From: Rostrohypoxylon terebratum
Lineage: Eukaryota > Ascomycota > Sordariomycetes > Xylariales > Hypoxylaceae
Length of the DNA stretch: 64,000 nucleotides
Reading direction: 5' to 3'
NCBI GenBank assembly: GCA_022497145.1
Contig: MU385964.1
Coordinates: forward strand, 32,678 to 96,677
Of this stretch, positions 35,652 to 48,219 are shown one piece after another (position 1 is the stretch's first letter; every line of letters starts with the position of its first letter). The notes below the pieces were generated by a model that was given only the letters and a program-made list of their open reading frames with translations, was not told the origin of the DNA and did no database searches. Made by a program: the position numbers and the translations under genes.

Positions 35652-36660
35652 CTTGCGGCCTAAGCTTTTATATTTATAGGGCTTAAGGCGTAAGACGCAT
35701 AGCGTTTAATCTAAGGCATGCCTGGGAAAAATAAGGCTTTATTCTTTAAAGCTTATATAAAATAATTTTTAAAAATTTACATAATTATTAAATTTAATAT
35801 AAAAATTATTACAAACTAATTAATATATAATTAACTTTAAAACTTAAACTATAAATATTTATTTTTAAATTAATTACGATTAATTTTTAAAATAATATAT
35901 TATAATTAAAATATATTAAAATATATTAAACGTATTTTAATATATTAAAGAAAAATTATAATATAATATTGTTACGATCCGAAGATACGACCACCGGAAG
36001 AAATAATAATCCGAAGGTCACGTGACTGAAACGATGAATCGCGGTGATAGATGCCTCGATTCAGCGTTTCAGGAAACGATGAATCGACGAACTCACGATT
36101 AGTTCCCATCGATTCATTCCTCTACCAGGGAAGGAGAGTTAATATATAAAGAATGGAAATTTCCTATTGTATTTAGTTTTAGTTCTTCAGCTTTCAATCT
36201 AAGTATTCAGACCGCACTTGAATATAGAGTCCCAGGAAATCTCTTTTACGAACAGAATCGTCAACCCTACAGTATTGTTACCTTAAAACCAAGTTCCCCA
36301 GGGTACGTATCCGCTCTACGAAGTCAGTTAGACAGAAGTAGTAGACGGGTTCGTAACAATTAGTAAAGTTAATATTTTAAGATTTTTATTAATAAATTTA
36401 AAAATTTATAAGCTTTTTTTAATTAATTAAATAATAATTAAATATATAATATAATATTTTTAATTATTATAAAAACTTTAAATATATTTTAAATTAAAAG
36501 TGTTTTAAATTAAGTTTTAATTACGCCGTTATTAAATATAATTAGTTTAAAAAACCTTTATAAAAAAAGTATAAAAGCGTAGTTAAAAACCTAGTTTAAA
36601 GCCACTTAAGATAAGGTTTATATAGTGGCATATTAATATGTATTAATAAATAAAACCTGG
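35652..36660. repeat. AT-saturated repeat relic, probably RIP-mutated
   Basis: Apart from the embedded LTR, the block is almost entirely A and T with TpA-rich words, and abruptly bounded by normal DNA. This is what fungal RIP leaves of a transposon. Protein motifs can no longer be read. Confidence 0.75.
35970..36358. mobile_element. Solo LTR (389 bp) nested in the AT-rich relic
   Basis: The element starts TGTTACGA and ends TCGTAACA, the TG..CA ends of a retrotransposon LTR with an 8 bp terminal inverted repeat. Internally it has normal base composition and a TATATAAA box (36143-36150). It interrupts the AT-rich relic on both sides, so it inserted later and escaped RIP. No clean target duplication is seen (AATAT to the left, ATTAG to the right) and no internal retroelement genes are present. 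A Ty3/gypsy origin is only a guess. Confidence 0.68.
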
Positions 36661-37348
36661 ACAGGCTTATATACATTGTACATACTGCACAATACATAGT
36701 AGGTGTGTAAGTGACGCTAGGGGGCTCCAGAAAGGCGTGCTAACTAGGATCGCTACATATTACGAATAGTAGAGAATACGGGACATACCGAGGATGGAAG
36801 GGGTTGGATCAAATTGCGTCGAATCACAGGCGGGCAGACTAGGTAATCTAGCCCAGGAACAACAACAAGACTGCATGAGTACTAGGTATCTATGTAGGTT
36901 GACAGGTTGATAAACACGCAAAATATAAGACCTATACGTCAGATCCTTAAATTAAAATCGGCCATGCTTGTAACTCTCCTCTACGTATCAGGTTGTATGG
37001 GCCGCCACATACAATGCATAGCTCTAAGCTCAATAATATATTTGCCGTAGATCTCATCATGCTGTGCTACCCCTCGAGAGCCCCCCGGCCGCTCTCCACG
37101 CTTAACCCCATCAATCACATCAAGATCTCTCCCCAATCGGTTAAAGTGAGAGTCGTTTCACCTACCTAAATGGGAAACCCACTGGAAATTGGAGATTCGT
37201 GTGCAGGCGCCGGGGGATTGCTTATAAGACGGAACTTGTCTGCGCGCCGGCCAGCTGTGCCATTATACTTTGCTACCCTCACCTTACGTCCGTGTGCCTG
37301 TTTAAGTGGGCGAGGTAGCAGGTAAGTTAGCCGCAGCAATTGTCAGCT

Positions 37349-39678
37349 ATGAAGTCTTCCGCTATCAGCGCGTTGGCGCTTGCTTCATCGGCAAGTAGCT
37401 CAAAGTTGGGTCTCAGACAAACGAACACAACGACCACGGCGACCACGACAACCACGACTCCTACTGCGACAGAGCCGTGCGCAATCGTTAGCTCTACATG
37501 GTCAGCTCAGATCAGCGCCACAGCCACACCGACGGTCGAGGCGTCGATAGCCTACGAATGTCTCAATTCGGTCCCGATTGACAAGGATGGAGCCCTCAAG
37601 TTCATCGACGAGCTAAAGCCTTATGTCGAGTGGCAATCCGACACTGCTTTCAAGAAGAACCCGCCAGCCGACTACGGCTACCCTCCTACGGACCTCTGGG
37701 CCTCGATTGACGAGGTTAGGGAGGGCATTACTGCCGATAAATACGCCAACGAGTACGCGTGGCAAGCGGATCTTTACGTCAAACTATTTGGACCGGCGCA
37801 CGATGGTCATTTCGTAGTGTATCCGGATGCACTATCAGCCGCTGTTGAGTGGCAAAGACCGTTCGCCTTAGTGTCCATCAGCGAAGAGGGTCCTGACGGC
37901 TCTGCGCCGGTCATTAAGGTATATGACGACGTGGCTAATGGCGTGGAAAACCCATCCACTGTGAAGCTCATCAACGACGTAGATGCTGCTACCTATATAG
38001 AAGATTGGATCAACCAGGCGGGCGGTAACCAGGATGTCGACGCTGCCTACAATTCCATGTTTTTCGAAAAGGCCTTCCTAGCCGAGAACAAGAACCAAGG
38101 ATACTTCCAAACAGGAGGTCGCGTAAGGTATGAGTAGAACACTTAGTTAACGAGTAAATTTGAAAAGATGAAGATCAAGAATGCTGACAATGACTTAGAT
38201 ACATCTACCCCGGCAACACCACCTCGTTCACATTCGAGAACGGAACAGTACTAGCCCTACCTAACCAAGCGAGGCTGAAGGGCAACTGGCGTACGGTTGT
38301 CGACGGACCCTCGTTCTTCAACAGATTCTGCTCCGGCGCAACTACAAGCAGCGCGACCGAGTCATCAAATACTGATGACACTTCACATACGACAGCTGCT
38401 GAGGCTGTAGGCGTCCCTGTCTCAGGATACCCAACCCCGGTCATTGTTGCTAGCGACTCTTCGATCTCTGGTTACTATATCAACCAAACCGGGTTTGAAG
38501 ATGTAGCGGTACTTTCAATGCTTTCCTTTTCACCTGACGACCCTGTCGAGTTCCAGAAGGTTGCCCAAGACTTCTACGCTGCTGCCGTACAGGCTGGGAA
38601 GACCAAGTTAGTAGTTGATGTGCAAGCTAACGGCGGAGGTTACATCTTCCTCGGATACGACGGTTTCCGCCAACTGTTCCCCGACATTGTCCAACAGGGT
38701 TTAGGACGATGGCGACAACACGAGGGTTTCGCCGCCATTTCCAAGGTTTTCTCCGATATCTCTGCAGACTTTGACCCGAATACTGCTTCCGCCGACGTTA
38801 TCGATGCATACGAGTCAGTCTTCAACTGGCGGTACGACCTAAACATCACAAATGGGAACTTTGAGTCTTACGAGGACAAGTTCGCGCCTCACGAGTTTGG
38901 GGGCGACAACTACACGAACTTGATGCAGTGGAACTTCAGCGACCCGCTGAGCACAAGCAACAGCACCTTCGGCTTTGGAACCGACATCACGGGCTACCGT
39001 AGCCGCTCAAACTTCACTCGTCCGTTCGGCGGCCCCGAAAACATAGTCCTGTTACTCGACGGATATTGCGCCTCAACTTGCACGCTATTTTCCGAATTCT
39101 TAAGATCTAACGCGGGTGTCAAGAGCATCGCCATGGGCGGACGTCCGAGTAAGGAAGGTCTCATCCAAGGTGTTGGTGGTGTCAAGGGGTCGCAGAGTTA
39201 CGGTTTCGCGGATGTATATTCGCAAGCTCAGTCTGCGAAAGGGTTCACGAACGATACCGATCTCACAGCTACGCTGAACAGGTATACGGAGTATGTAGTA
39301 GACCGTAGCACGGCAGCTAGTCTCAATGTCAAGGACCAGATCCTCTCCGGTAACCTCGAGGACGGCGTCCCTGCGCAGTACGTTGTCGAGGAGTCCGACT
39401 GTCGGCTCTGGTGGACAGCACCTATGGTCACAGACATTACGGAGCTATGGAAGGCGGCCGCCACGGCGGCCTTCAAGGGCGGTAACTGCGCGTATGGTGC
39501 TATCGACTATCCGGCTAATGCAACCACGGCTAAGAGAGCCGCGGCCGGTCTAGCATCCATCGGCAAGCCGAGGTTGACACTTCCGAAGATTGGAACCTCA
39601 GCTCCGCCGACGAAGCGGGCCGCGGTGCAGAAGAACGCAGTCTTCATGGCCAATCAGTTCATGAAAGTAGTTGACTAG
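37349..39678 (+). CDS. Secreted peptidase S41 (CPAF/UstP-like) family protein
   Basis: Extracellular protein of 752 residues. Exons 37349..38127 and 38199..39678, with a 71 bp intron (GTATGA/TTAG) giving GGRVRYIYPGN across the junction. The first ATG in frame is at 37349, and a short signal peptide (MKSSAISALALASSAS) precedes a Thr-rich linker. The S41-like core includes LFGPAHDGHFVVYPD near 150 and, in the C-terminal half, LVVDVQANGGGYIFLGYDGF, then PENIVLLLDGYCASTCTLFSEF, whose Ser is in the position expected for the S41 nucleophile, then GGRPSKEGLIQGVGGVKGS. Many N-glycosylation sequons occur. Fungal relatives are annotated as peptidase S41 family or UstP-like; the actual substrate is unknown. 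Confidence 0.85.
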
Positions 39679-42478
39679 AATGCTTTGTCGCGCCTACAGC
39701 GTATCAGGTATTACGAATATGGATTTTGAATCCACCGTTATTGGACGTAGATCCGCGTCTAGATATAATGTAGGCAGATTAGATAATAAGTGGCCCAGGA
39801 TATCAGGATATGGATGACATACCATGGGCCATGAAATATGTACTATCGGAGTCTGGGAGATGGATAAAATGACGATATCTGTACCGAGAGGTGATTGACT
39901 TTGGTACGAATCGCATCACTTTTCGTCCAATCTGTGATCCCAATTCGAAAGTATGTATCTGCCTAGTAGGTAAAATAATGAACAATCTGCATGGACCCTT
40001 GAGATAACCCTGTCAACTCCTCGTCCTGTCTCCATTACCTACTATTAAGTACTTACCAAATAGGTGAGTATTACATGTTATATGCGCAATATTTTCTTAT
40101 CGCCTGAGGCGCTCGAGTCCCAAAAGGATCATATCTGGGCCAGCTTGAGGATCTCACGTGAAATTAAAAATCGCTCAGATGAGCGGTAGGAGAGGAGACT
40201 GAGGAGGAGACTGAGGATTGTGTTCAAAATTACCAACACCGCCTATGCGCCTATGCTTGGTGATCACAACATCATGCTAGGATCTGCAGGCATATTCGTT
40301 TTTTTTCAAGAAATACTCGCAGCTCGATGCGAGGAAGTGGGGGTTCATCCATTATACTCGCCGGTCTTATAACTGCTCGGCCGACGAAGCCGGCTCTCAA
40401 TGACCCTCCACCCACCATCCGCTCTTACCTTGGGTGCCTGCTAAAGTCTACTAGGTCTTAAACGATTAGTATATCAAGCAGTTAGAGCATGGTTTATTAT
40501 GCTCTTATTCCTTTCTTCGGTCCTATGCATCGATAGGGCGTGACACGTCTCCACGATATCACGAGGTGGGAGGTGCAAATATAAAGTCTATAGGCGCGGA
40601 TGCGGCTAATTGGACCTTTCCTCCCGCAACTAGTCGTAGATCCGCATTGATAAGTTTTTACGATCGATCTGCCCGTTACATAGCCGTCTGTCGCATGAGA
40701 CAGATTTGATTTTGAGCAATAAATCAGAGTTGCTGAAGAGCCAGGTACCGTTGACGAAGTCCTCTCCCGCATTAGACATACGCACGTCCTATGTATTATG
40801 TATGACTTACCTCGGTATACATGTACACTCGAATTGCAACCCTCCCCGATACCAGGTAGGTATTAGAATCAGCCCTAAATCATCAAAATTAGCTTATGAA
40901 CACTTACATACTACATACGCATGAATCACCATCAATGTAATCCACGTGGCCAAATACCTAGTGTCACATGGTAAGTGTCGTTATGTATCTCGACTTATTA
41001 GGACTATTTAGGACCTTACCTTACCCTCACCAAGGATTATCCCATCTTCTCATAGAATCGTCAATGGAGTTAATAAATTTCAGAAGAGACGAAGCCTGTA
41101 CGGGTTAAACGAAGAAGATGACGATTTAAGTATATGATAGAGCGGGCTATTAAATCGTAAAATAGTAAGATACTTGATGCCTGTTTATAGGTGGTACTTA
41201 GGTTATGATTAAGCAATTTCTAGATTGATTTTCCTTGAAGGAGGTAAAAAAAAGAGAAAAAATTGTGCGCGTAAACGCTGGGATCTATGGTTCAGCGAGT
41301 CAACGTCAGAGGATGCTAGCCGCCAATACCCACTTGATGAACATCATACAGTTGCATTAGGGAGCACTTTGGCCATGGTAAGCCAGCTAGCTCGCAACGC
41401 TTACTGGTGCTTGGTCCTGCAGGGACAAGGGCTATCAGGAGCCACTGCATGCGTGCCTCAAAAAGTCTAGAAGGTGAAAAAAAAAGAGGTGCGGTGCGGT
41501 TGCAATGCACGATGGCGGCCATGTCCGCTACGCGTAAGAAAGCCGTCCTAGATGTCTTGGATGGTCTGTTGCATACGGGAAAAGGTCTCTCAACGACATC
41601 ATCGTCCATGCGGGATAGCTAGGGGCGTCCGAACTGTCAGTATTGCAGGATGCGTTTGAACGCGGCGTAGTCCTGCTCTGCAGCCAGTAGGAATCGGACC
41701 GCTCTAGCCTATCCACAAACCGTTTCCCCCCCAGAGTGGCTCAAATCTGCAAAGCACACGCTGCAAATGCAACTTTGACCGCAGCAGCTCATTACACCTC
41801 TTGCTGTTATCCCTATGATCCTGTCGCATGCGGTATCCATCAGCTACCTGCCTACACGTTCACGTTTGTAGTGTACATGTACGTCCTGGGGTTCCCCCTT
41901 CACGACAACGTGTTCGGGTTCTGCTAAGCTAGTTGCGGCTTTTGATAGGAAAGATGGGGGTCGCCAAAAAACTAGCCAAAGATCTGACCACCCGAGTTCG
42001 ACTTTCCTAGCCGACATGGATCGGCTTCCAAGACATATCTTCGGGCGTGCAAAACCTGGACTTGCCGAGGACCGGCGGCGACACTGTTGGCTCTACGTCC
42101 CGAAAGATGTAATACCGGCATCGCACATTGGAAGTCCAGTTGTTAACATGTTACCCATCGCCTAGCACAACGCTGATGAGCTACGTTTATGAATGGTAGC
42201 CCGACTGTGCTGGAACCCCAACGCAGAGGAGAGTTGTAGGTGCGGTGGATCCTCCGGCATTTTTGCACCACATAGGACAGCAGATAGAAGAACGTAAAGT
42301 ATCTCGCGCGATGAGACATCAACACAGAAAACACACTTTAAACTACCGCGAGAAGACATAACTCCTGCTCTGCGACTAAAGAAATACAACTGTTTGGTCA
42401 AAATCGGGTTGGCGAAGAAATTCTTTGACTACCGCAAGTACCTTAAGGCTTGGGCAGCTTCCTACTACCTAGGTAGGC
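39679..42478. other. 2.8 kb intergenic stretch without a supported gene
   Basis: Contains a 12 bp tandem duplication (GAGGAGACTGAG, about 40192-40217). The 41.2-42.4 kb part has normal, somewhat GC-richer composition with overlapping short ORFs in both strands but no recognisable domain, so it could be a decayed gene. Confidence 0.45.
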
Positions 42479-43734
42479 ATGAGCCGCTCTTTGAAGAAAG
42501 AGGAGATGGAGAATAAAGATCAACACGAAGTAAGTGAAGCTACCTACACTAGTCCTCAGTCTTGGCCACCCCGTTTCCTAAATAATGAAAAACAAACAAA
42601 CAGGGGGAACAGACTACTACTACAGGGGACAGCAGCGAATCTAACTCGGACAATGATGCTGTGGACCCGAGACTAGAGAATATGCCGTTTATCGAAGCTT
42701 TTGGTCATCACTATCACATCTCGGGTAAAATATTCTTACCTTTCGACGAACCCGAGCGGAAGAGGTTGGAGGTCCAGCACAAGCTATATCGACACTGCTT
42801 AGATGGCGCCTTAACGAACACGCGATTGCCACTTGACACGGCTCAAATAGTAGACCTGGGTACAGGGATAGGTGTGTGGGCTATCGAGATGGCAGCCCGC
42901 TACCCTCAGACACAGATCACCGGCATAGACGTGTACCCGATCCAAAGAAGGAAAGGGGTTCCGCCAAATGTTAAGTTCCTGATCGCCGACGTGGAGGATC
43001 CGTGGGACTTTCCGGACAACTCGATCGATTTTGTCCATGCGAGGAGCATAGCGGGGGGCGTACGAGATTGGCCGGCGCTGCTTCGTCAAGCATATACCAA
43101 GCTCAAACCTGGCGGGTTGTTTGAGATGACGGAAATCGCACTTAATGTTCTTGACTTCGACGGCAAGTTTGCAGAGGCCGACTTATGTCCCGAATTTCTC
43201 AAGATATTTCGAGACCTGTGCGACAAGGTCGGTATGGATTTCAACCCATCCCCTCACGTTCCCGACTGGTTAGTCGAAGCCGACTTTGAGAAGATAGTTC
43301 AGCGCAGCGAGATACTACCGGCCGGAAGTTGGGCACAAGATGAAAAGTTGAAAGCACGGCAGGCTCTGATGAACTCGATTACAACCGAACACTATGGTAC
43401 GTTTTTGGATGAGGTCCCTTGATGCCACCCCTTGCCCTTATCTCTATGTCACAGCAGCAATCCCCAGGGACAATGAGATACGCACAGACATTTCTAACTA
43501 AAAAAAAAGTTTTGGATAATCATTGCGGCCTGTTATTCAAGAGCTGCGGGTGGACTAAAGAGCAATTTGACGCGATAGTACCGTCGTTTTGGCAGGAGGT
43601 CCAGGCCGCAAATATCAGGCCGTACATCACAGCGTAAGGAAATGCCACCCGTAAGTCACTTAATATACATTGGTGTTCTAATATCTCACAGCGTTTTTAC
43701 TACTGCGAGAAAGCCACGCGAACCTCGCGAATGA
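42479..43734 (+). CDS. SAM-dependent methyltransferase (LaeA-like / UbiE-type class I)
   Basis: Small-molecule-type class I methyltransferase, 336 residues. Exons 42479..42529, 42604..43396, 43510..43633 and 43692..43734. Motif I, IVDLGTGIGVWAIEMA (about 99-114), binds SAM; ITGIDVYPIQ is the acidic-loop strand; FLIADVEDPWDF, FVHARSIAGGVRDW and LKPGGLFEMTE follow in canonical order. I place the exon 3 acceptor after the A-run (CTAAC branch at about 43497, AG at 43508-43509); an alternative AG at 43466-43467 also keeps the frame and adds 14 residues. The C-terminal exon (VFTTARKPREPRE) is short and least certain. The substrate is unknown; such proteins occur both as LaeA-type regulators and as tailoring enzymes. 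Confidence 0.85.
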
Positions 43735-46271
43735 CGCGGTGGAAAATCTTGAAAGGCCATATTCTTCAACATCGTCAGCCACAGAAGGTGATACCCTCCA
43801 AATAACTCCCCAGCAAGAAGAAATGAGGGGGGCAAAGATGTCAAATTCATGAGGAAATATAGTAAAAACCCGCATGTGCCCTATTAATGAGACTGTAACT
43901 AAGCTGGAATTGGGACGTAGTCATGACGTTCGCTGTCCAATACGAATAGCTAGTTGGACTTCCTAATACTAGGGGGCCTGGCTATATTTTGAGAGTTTTT
44001 TGGTCGGAGCATTGATATCGCATTTCAACAATGAACAGAAATCAATTACGTTCTGGAGATCATGCCTACCTACAGGGAAAACGAGTGTGCGAAGAGCTTC
44101 GGCGCACTTAATAACCACCAACCGCTTGAGGTCAGCGCTCCTCCTCAATGTCATAGCGGAGGAAAAGATAATGGCTCGAGCTATTATGTACCTAGAGAAT
44201 GTCCGAGTTTACGGGGCTTGTCAGACCACGTTTGTATATCTAGGTATGCTACAAGACACCTGCCTATTCAATTTTCGGTCCATGGATGTCTCACCGCAGG
44301 ATTCACATCGTGTACATACTCCTACCTAGGTACATAACCTAGATACATAGCACACTTCTACAAAACCCCACAGCTAATATAGGCGCGTGGAAGCTCGTAG
44401 GTGGCAAATAGCTCTAATCCTGGATATCATGTCACTTTATTCCGTGATTCATGGCTCGGGCCGCTGATTTGCTTTCCCTATCCTGCAGGACATCCGTCCG
44501 CTGCGAAACCTCCGCGAATTGATCATCGGTCCAACTTCGACATACCCATTTTGGTAATATTTGAATTCGTGTCTGGGGCTTGAGGCTGCCCTGAAGAGAA
44601 AAAAAAGTATCGATACCTATGTAGGTACCTTTATTAGTACGTAACGCCCCTTTTTTGCCACCGTTCTGAGTGCCATCCGCCCATCCTCTATGCCTAGGTA
44701 CCTAATGGTCTAAAACAGAGATCAGCTACGTGGTAGGCTCAGCGAGCGTGCACTACCAAAGAAGATGTCGGATTTTCAGCATACTACAGACGCGGCAGGC
44801 AGTGTAGCAGGCAATGCGGCATTTGAAAAAAAAGATTGTAATCCGAGAGCTCCTTAATCCGGGGATGACGATGCACGAAACCTTGTGATTAAGTATCAAG
44901 CGAACGAATGAATTGGCGACACAATGTGAGACGCAAGTAGACATAACGTCTTAAATTGTGCGAGGCCACTGAGAACCAATCGGCTTGTTTGCCTAATCAT
45001 TATATAAGATGTGCGATTTTTCCCAAACCATCGACGTACTTCACGTACGAATCCTGTGGGTTTCACGGAAGGGTACCTGTCTCATTCACACCCGACGGTC
45101 TAGGGCAACGAGCAGAACGGGCTATATTTCCACGTATCCCACAAAACAACTGGCAATTTCTGCCACCCTTAGCCGGAATTTGATGTCTCATACATGGGAG
45201 TGTGGCCGATACGAACTGCAGATAGGCAATATATAATCAAGAGCCCCATCTTAAGGCGCCCAACGGAGGTTTAGAGGTGGCAAAGTGCAGTATTACTTTT
45301 TTATGTAAAAGTATGTCATCATGTATGACTCGGCCAGGCTAATTATCGCCGAAGCAAACAAGTGACAGAATTGTGAGACAGCTTGCAAGACATCGGAACT
45401 TCTAGCCGCCCCCTGGACGCCACGCGGTAGAGTCCCGTCGGTCTAGGTAAAACAAGCGGAAAATAATAGACACACAAACTAGCCCTACCTACACCGAAAA
45501 TTAGCCAATTTATCTAAATCAGTGTGTCTCCAACACGGGATATGTAGGACCTAGGTAGGTAGATATGTTTTTAAGTACTAGGTATACTACTAGTGGACAT
45601 GAGGCATAATACCTCCGTGATACCTACATTTGTCGATTCTAGCCCCTTTTCTAATCCTGCGTCTGGACATAAAAGAAAGGTTAGGCAATATTAAAGTAAT
45701 ATAAGAAGCCTGGTACTCAATGGATTTGGACATATTTTCCAAAAGGAAATTTGACGGGAAAAAAAAAAACAGAAGATGGAAAGGAAAACATACGACACCG
45801 GGGATTTGCTGGTCGCCACCGACCCGACTACTAGTCCAGCAGTAGCCAGCTTTTCAAGAGAGAACAGACGAGATCCCGAGTTCCCTAACTCTTATGATCG
45901 TATGTTAAAGGTTTGTTAGCTAACTGCGTTGATAACTGACTAAATGCAGGGCTTTTTGGCAGTCGTCGGTACCGGTCCAACGTAACTGGGGCTATTAGGA
46001 ACACCCCTGTACACCAAAACACACCATATTCCATAATCATACCTCCTAGTCATAAAATGAGGCACGTTCATATGAATGGTTCATGAACTTTGGAATTTTC
46101 TAACTCCATTGGGTATGTTATTCGTGATATTTACCTAGGTACTTGGGCTGTGTCTGATCCGGGCTCTGTCTGAGATTAGGCTACCACCTCAATTATAATA
46201 TTGCGGGCTTGGAATATCGATACTAGAGGTCTACCAGAGCAGCCAGAGGTGACGCAACAATCTTCGAATTA
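43735..46271. other. 2.5 kb intergenic stretch without a supported gene
   Basis: Only ORFs below about 110 codons, none with domain features. Isolated TACCTAGGTA words occur at about 44320-44345, 44620-44640, 45545-45600 and 46125-46145. Both flanking genes end here (convergent), so no shared promoter is expected. Confidence 0.5.
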
Positions 46272-47271
46272 TCAAGTCTGACCATGAGCAATTTTCTCTT
46301 GGTCGATTTTGAGCGAGAAGTCTACGTGTGGTGTACCTTGATGGATGGAACTGGTGGAGATGATATCGATATCTAACATACCACGATCAGCAAGACAAGA
46401 GAGGATTCAGAGAATCGAGATTGATAGACAGGGAGAACTCACCGTTGTTGGCATAGTCAAACACGTTGTCCTCACGCAAACCGCCAGAAACTTCGATCAG
46501 GAACTCGCGCTTACCCTTCCACTTCTCCCTTAGACTGCGGGCCGCGGTCTTGACATCGTCGCCAGTAAAATTGTCCAACATGACGATATCCGCGCCTGCA
46601 GCAATGGCTTCGTCGGCTTCCGCTTCATTCTGAACCTCGACTTCAATCTTGAGGGCGAATCCTCCAACCATCTTAGCAGCCTTTACGGCGTCCGTGATAC
46701 TACCACGGCTCCAGACGTGGTTGTCCTTCAACATGATCATCGAGCTCAGGTCCATGCGATGGGTATCCGCCCCGCCGACCAACATACCGTACTTCTCGAC
46801 TAACCGGAAGCCGGGGGTAGTCTTGCGCGTGCCTGCTAATATACCCTCGTACCCGGCGCTGCGCAAGCTGAGCAGCATATCACGGCTTACCGTCGCAATT
46901 CCCGAGCACCGCGCTAGCAGGTTCAATCCAACCCTCTCGCCTAGCAATAACCCGCGGGCGGGGCCGGTAACGGTAGCAACCTTAGTTTTGCCTGAACCGT
47001 CCTTAGGACGATTAATATAGCTACCCTCTTTAGCGAGCCACTCGACCTCGCAACCGCATTGCTTGAATATCTCGGTGAAGAAGGGAATACCAGCGATGAT
47101 ACCGGCACTTTTGCCCCAAAGGGTTGCGGAACGGAGGTCCTCGCCGACGACGAAGCCGGCGTAGTCGTAAGAGGGCGTGTCCTCAGCCAGCCAAGCTGTA
47201 ATCTGGGCTTTCCAGCTAGGCGGCAGGAGATGCTCTAGAGAGCCATGATGGATTGGTTGGTCTTTATGCAT
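46272..47271 (-). CDS. BNA6: Nicotinate-nucleotide pyrophosphorylase (quinolinate phosphoribosyltransferase)
   Basis: Converts quinolinate and PRPP to nicotinate mononucleotide, the step that feeds the kynurenine pathway into NAD. Exons on the minus strand: 46443..47271 and 46272..46372 (70 bp intron, GTGAGT/TTAG), 309 residues. Family motifs: GERVGLNLLARCSGIAT, AGTRKTTPGFRLVEKYG, GGADTHRMDLSSMIMLKDNH, IEVEVQNEAEADEA, VMLDNF and, across the junction, YANNDIDIISTSSIHQGTPH with the phosphate-binding end of the barrel. Start at 47271 (MHKDQPIHHGSLEHLLPP) as in other fungal enzymes. It shares the pathway with the IDO gene at 23.6 kb. Confidence 0.96.
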
Positions 47272-48219
47272 TGGATTTGTTGTTTGAAACTGGGCTTGAG
47301 AGACAGACCCGAGACGAAGCCTCTGCGATAGGGCGTTGTAGGCAGGAGGCGGGAGGTAGGTGGGAGGTTGGAAGTTGGGAATTGGGAGTTGGGAGTTGGA
47401 CGTTTTGGAAGGGTAGGATTGGGTACGGTGAATTTCGGATGCTAAATCTGACGGAACGCGAGCGATTTGCTGTCGCGTCTGAGGACTGGACGAAGGTCGG
47501 GGGATCTGAAGAGCTTGTATTGGTCAAAGATGAAGTTAATGAGATTTGCCGTCGCACTTTTGCAAAGTTAGGTAACTTACTTCTAATACGGCTACTGGTA
47601 GTACTTAGTACTTAGTAGGTACTTTGTACTTTTCAAGTACTTCTATAGGTACCCTTGAGCCGTTTCAACCCGTCACGCGTTGGAGATGGCAGGGAGATGG
47701 CATCCAGTCTGCCAGTTTACTGCGGGGGCGGGGGCGGGGTAGATATATCAAGGTTCCAAGGTTCCAAGGTTCCAAGGTTGTTAGCATGAGGGGCAAACAG
47801 CTGTGACCAGCTGCTGACGATTGTTACCCGAGGCTACCCCTATTGGTGGATGCTAGGTTTATACGGCGACAAATACGGCGACAACCAAACCGGAGCAGCC
47901 CGAGGTCATTATACCAGTACGAAAATCAAACAAGCCACGAAAGCCACCAGCGTCACGACTCAGCTTACTAAAAATAACGATCAAATTAACCCTCTCCAGA
48001 TCACCTTACGGTGGCAGGCGGTCGACTAGAACTAAAGTCTAAAGTAGCTAATGAAGACGAAGTACAGTACATCAACTTATATTTGCGTTTGCGGATATCC
48101 CCATAGCCCTAACCAAACCCATAACAGCTTCAAGGTTATATAGGCTGAGCTACCGAAATACACAAAACATACTAGTAACTAGGTATAGGTAGCTACTTCT
48201 CGCATTATTTGGTGCCTTC
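47272..48219. other. Intergenic stretch with G-rich and 8 bp repeats
   Basis: Upstream of the phosphoribosyltransferase gene. It contains GGGAGTT/TTGGAAG-type degenerate repeats (47345-47405), a GC-box-like GGGGCGGGGGCGGGG at about 47724-47739, and (AAGGTTCC)x3.5 at 47750-47779. No gene. Confidence 0.6.
47750..47779. repeat. Tandem repeat (AAGGTTCC)x3.5
   Basis: Perfect 8 bp unit repeats directly after a G-rich GC-box-like stretch. Confidence 0.9.

Larger units (their letters stand above)
34094..37348. other. 3.3 kb intergenic block with a repeat island
   Basis: Palindromic CTAGG/GTACC words are densest at 34405-34570. An AT-saturated relic starts after a perfect hairpin at 35631 and ends near 36660, with a solo LTR nested inside. 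The last 600 bp should hold the promoter of the S41-type gene. No functional ORF was found. Confidence 0.7.

Noticed and set aside
41225..41927. Overlapping short ORFs in a normal-composition stretch
   Set aside because: No frame extends, no splice joins give a longer protein, and no motif is recognised; at best a decayed gene.
37349..43734. RiPP-type cluster suggested by the S41 protein near a P450 and methyltransferase
   Set aside because: No secreted precursor with repeated cores and dibasic cleavage sites, and no DUF3328-type oxidase, is present; the genes are kilobases apart.
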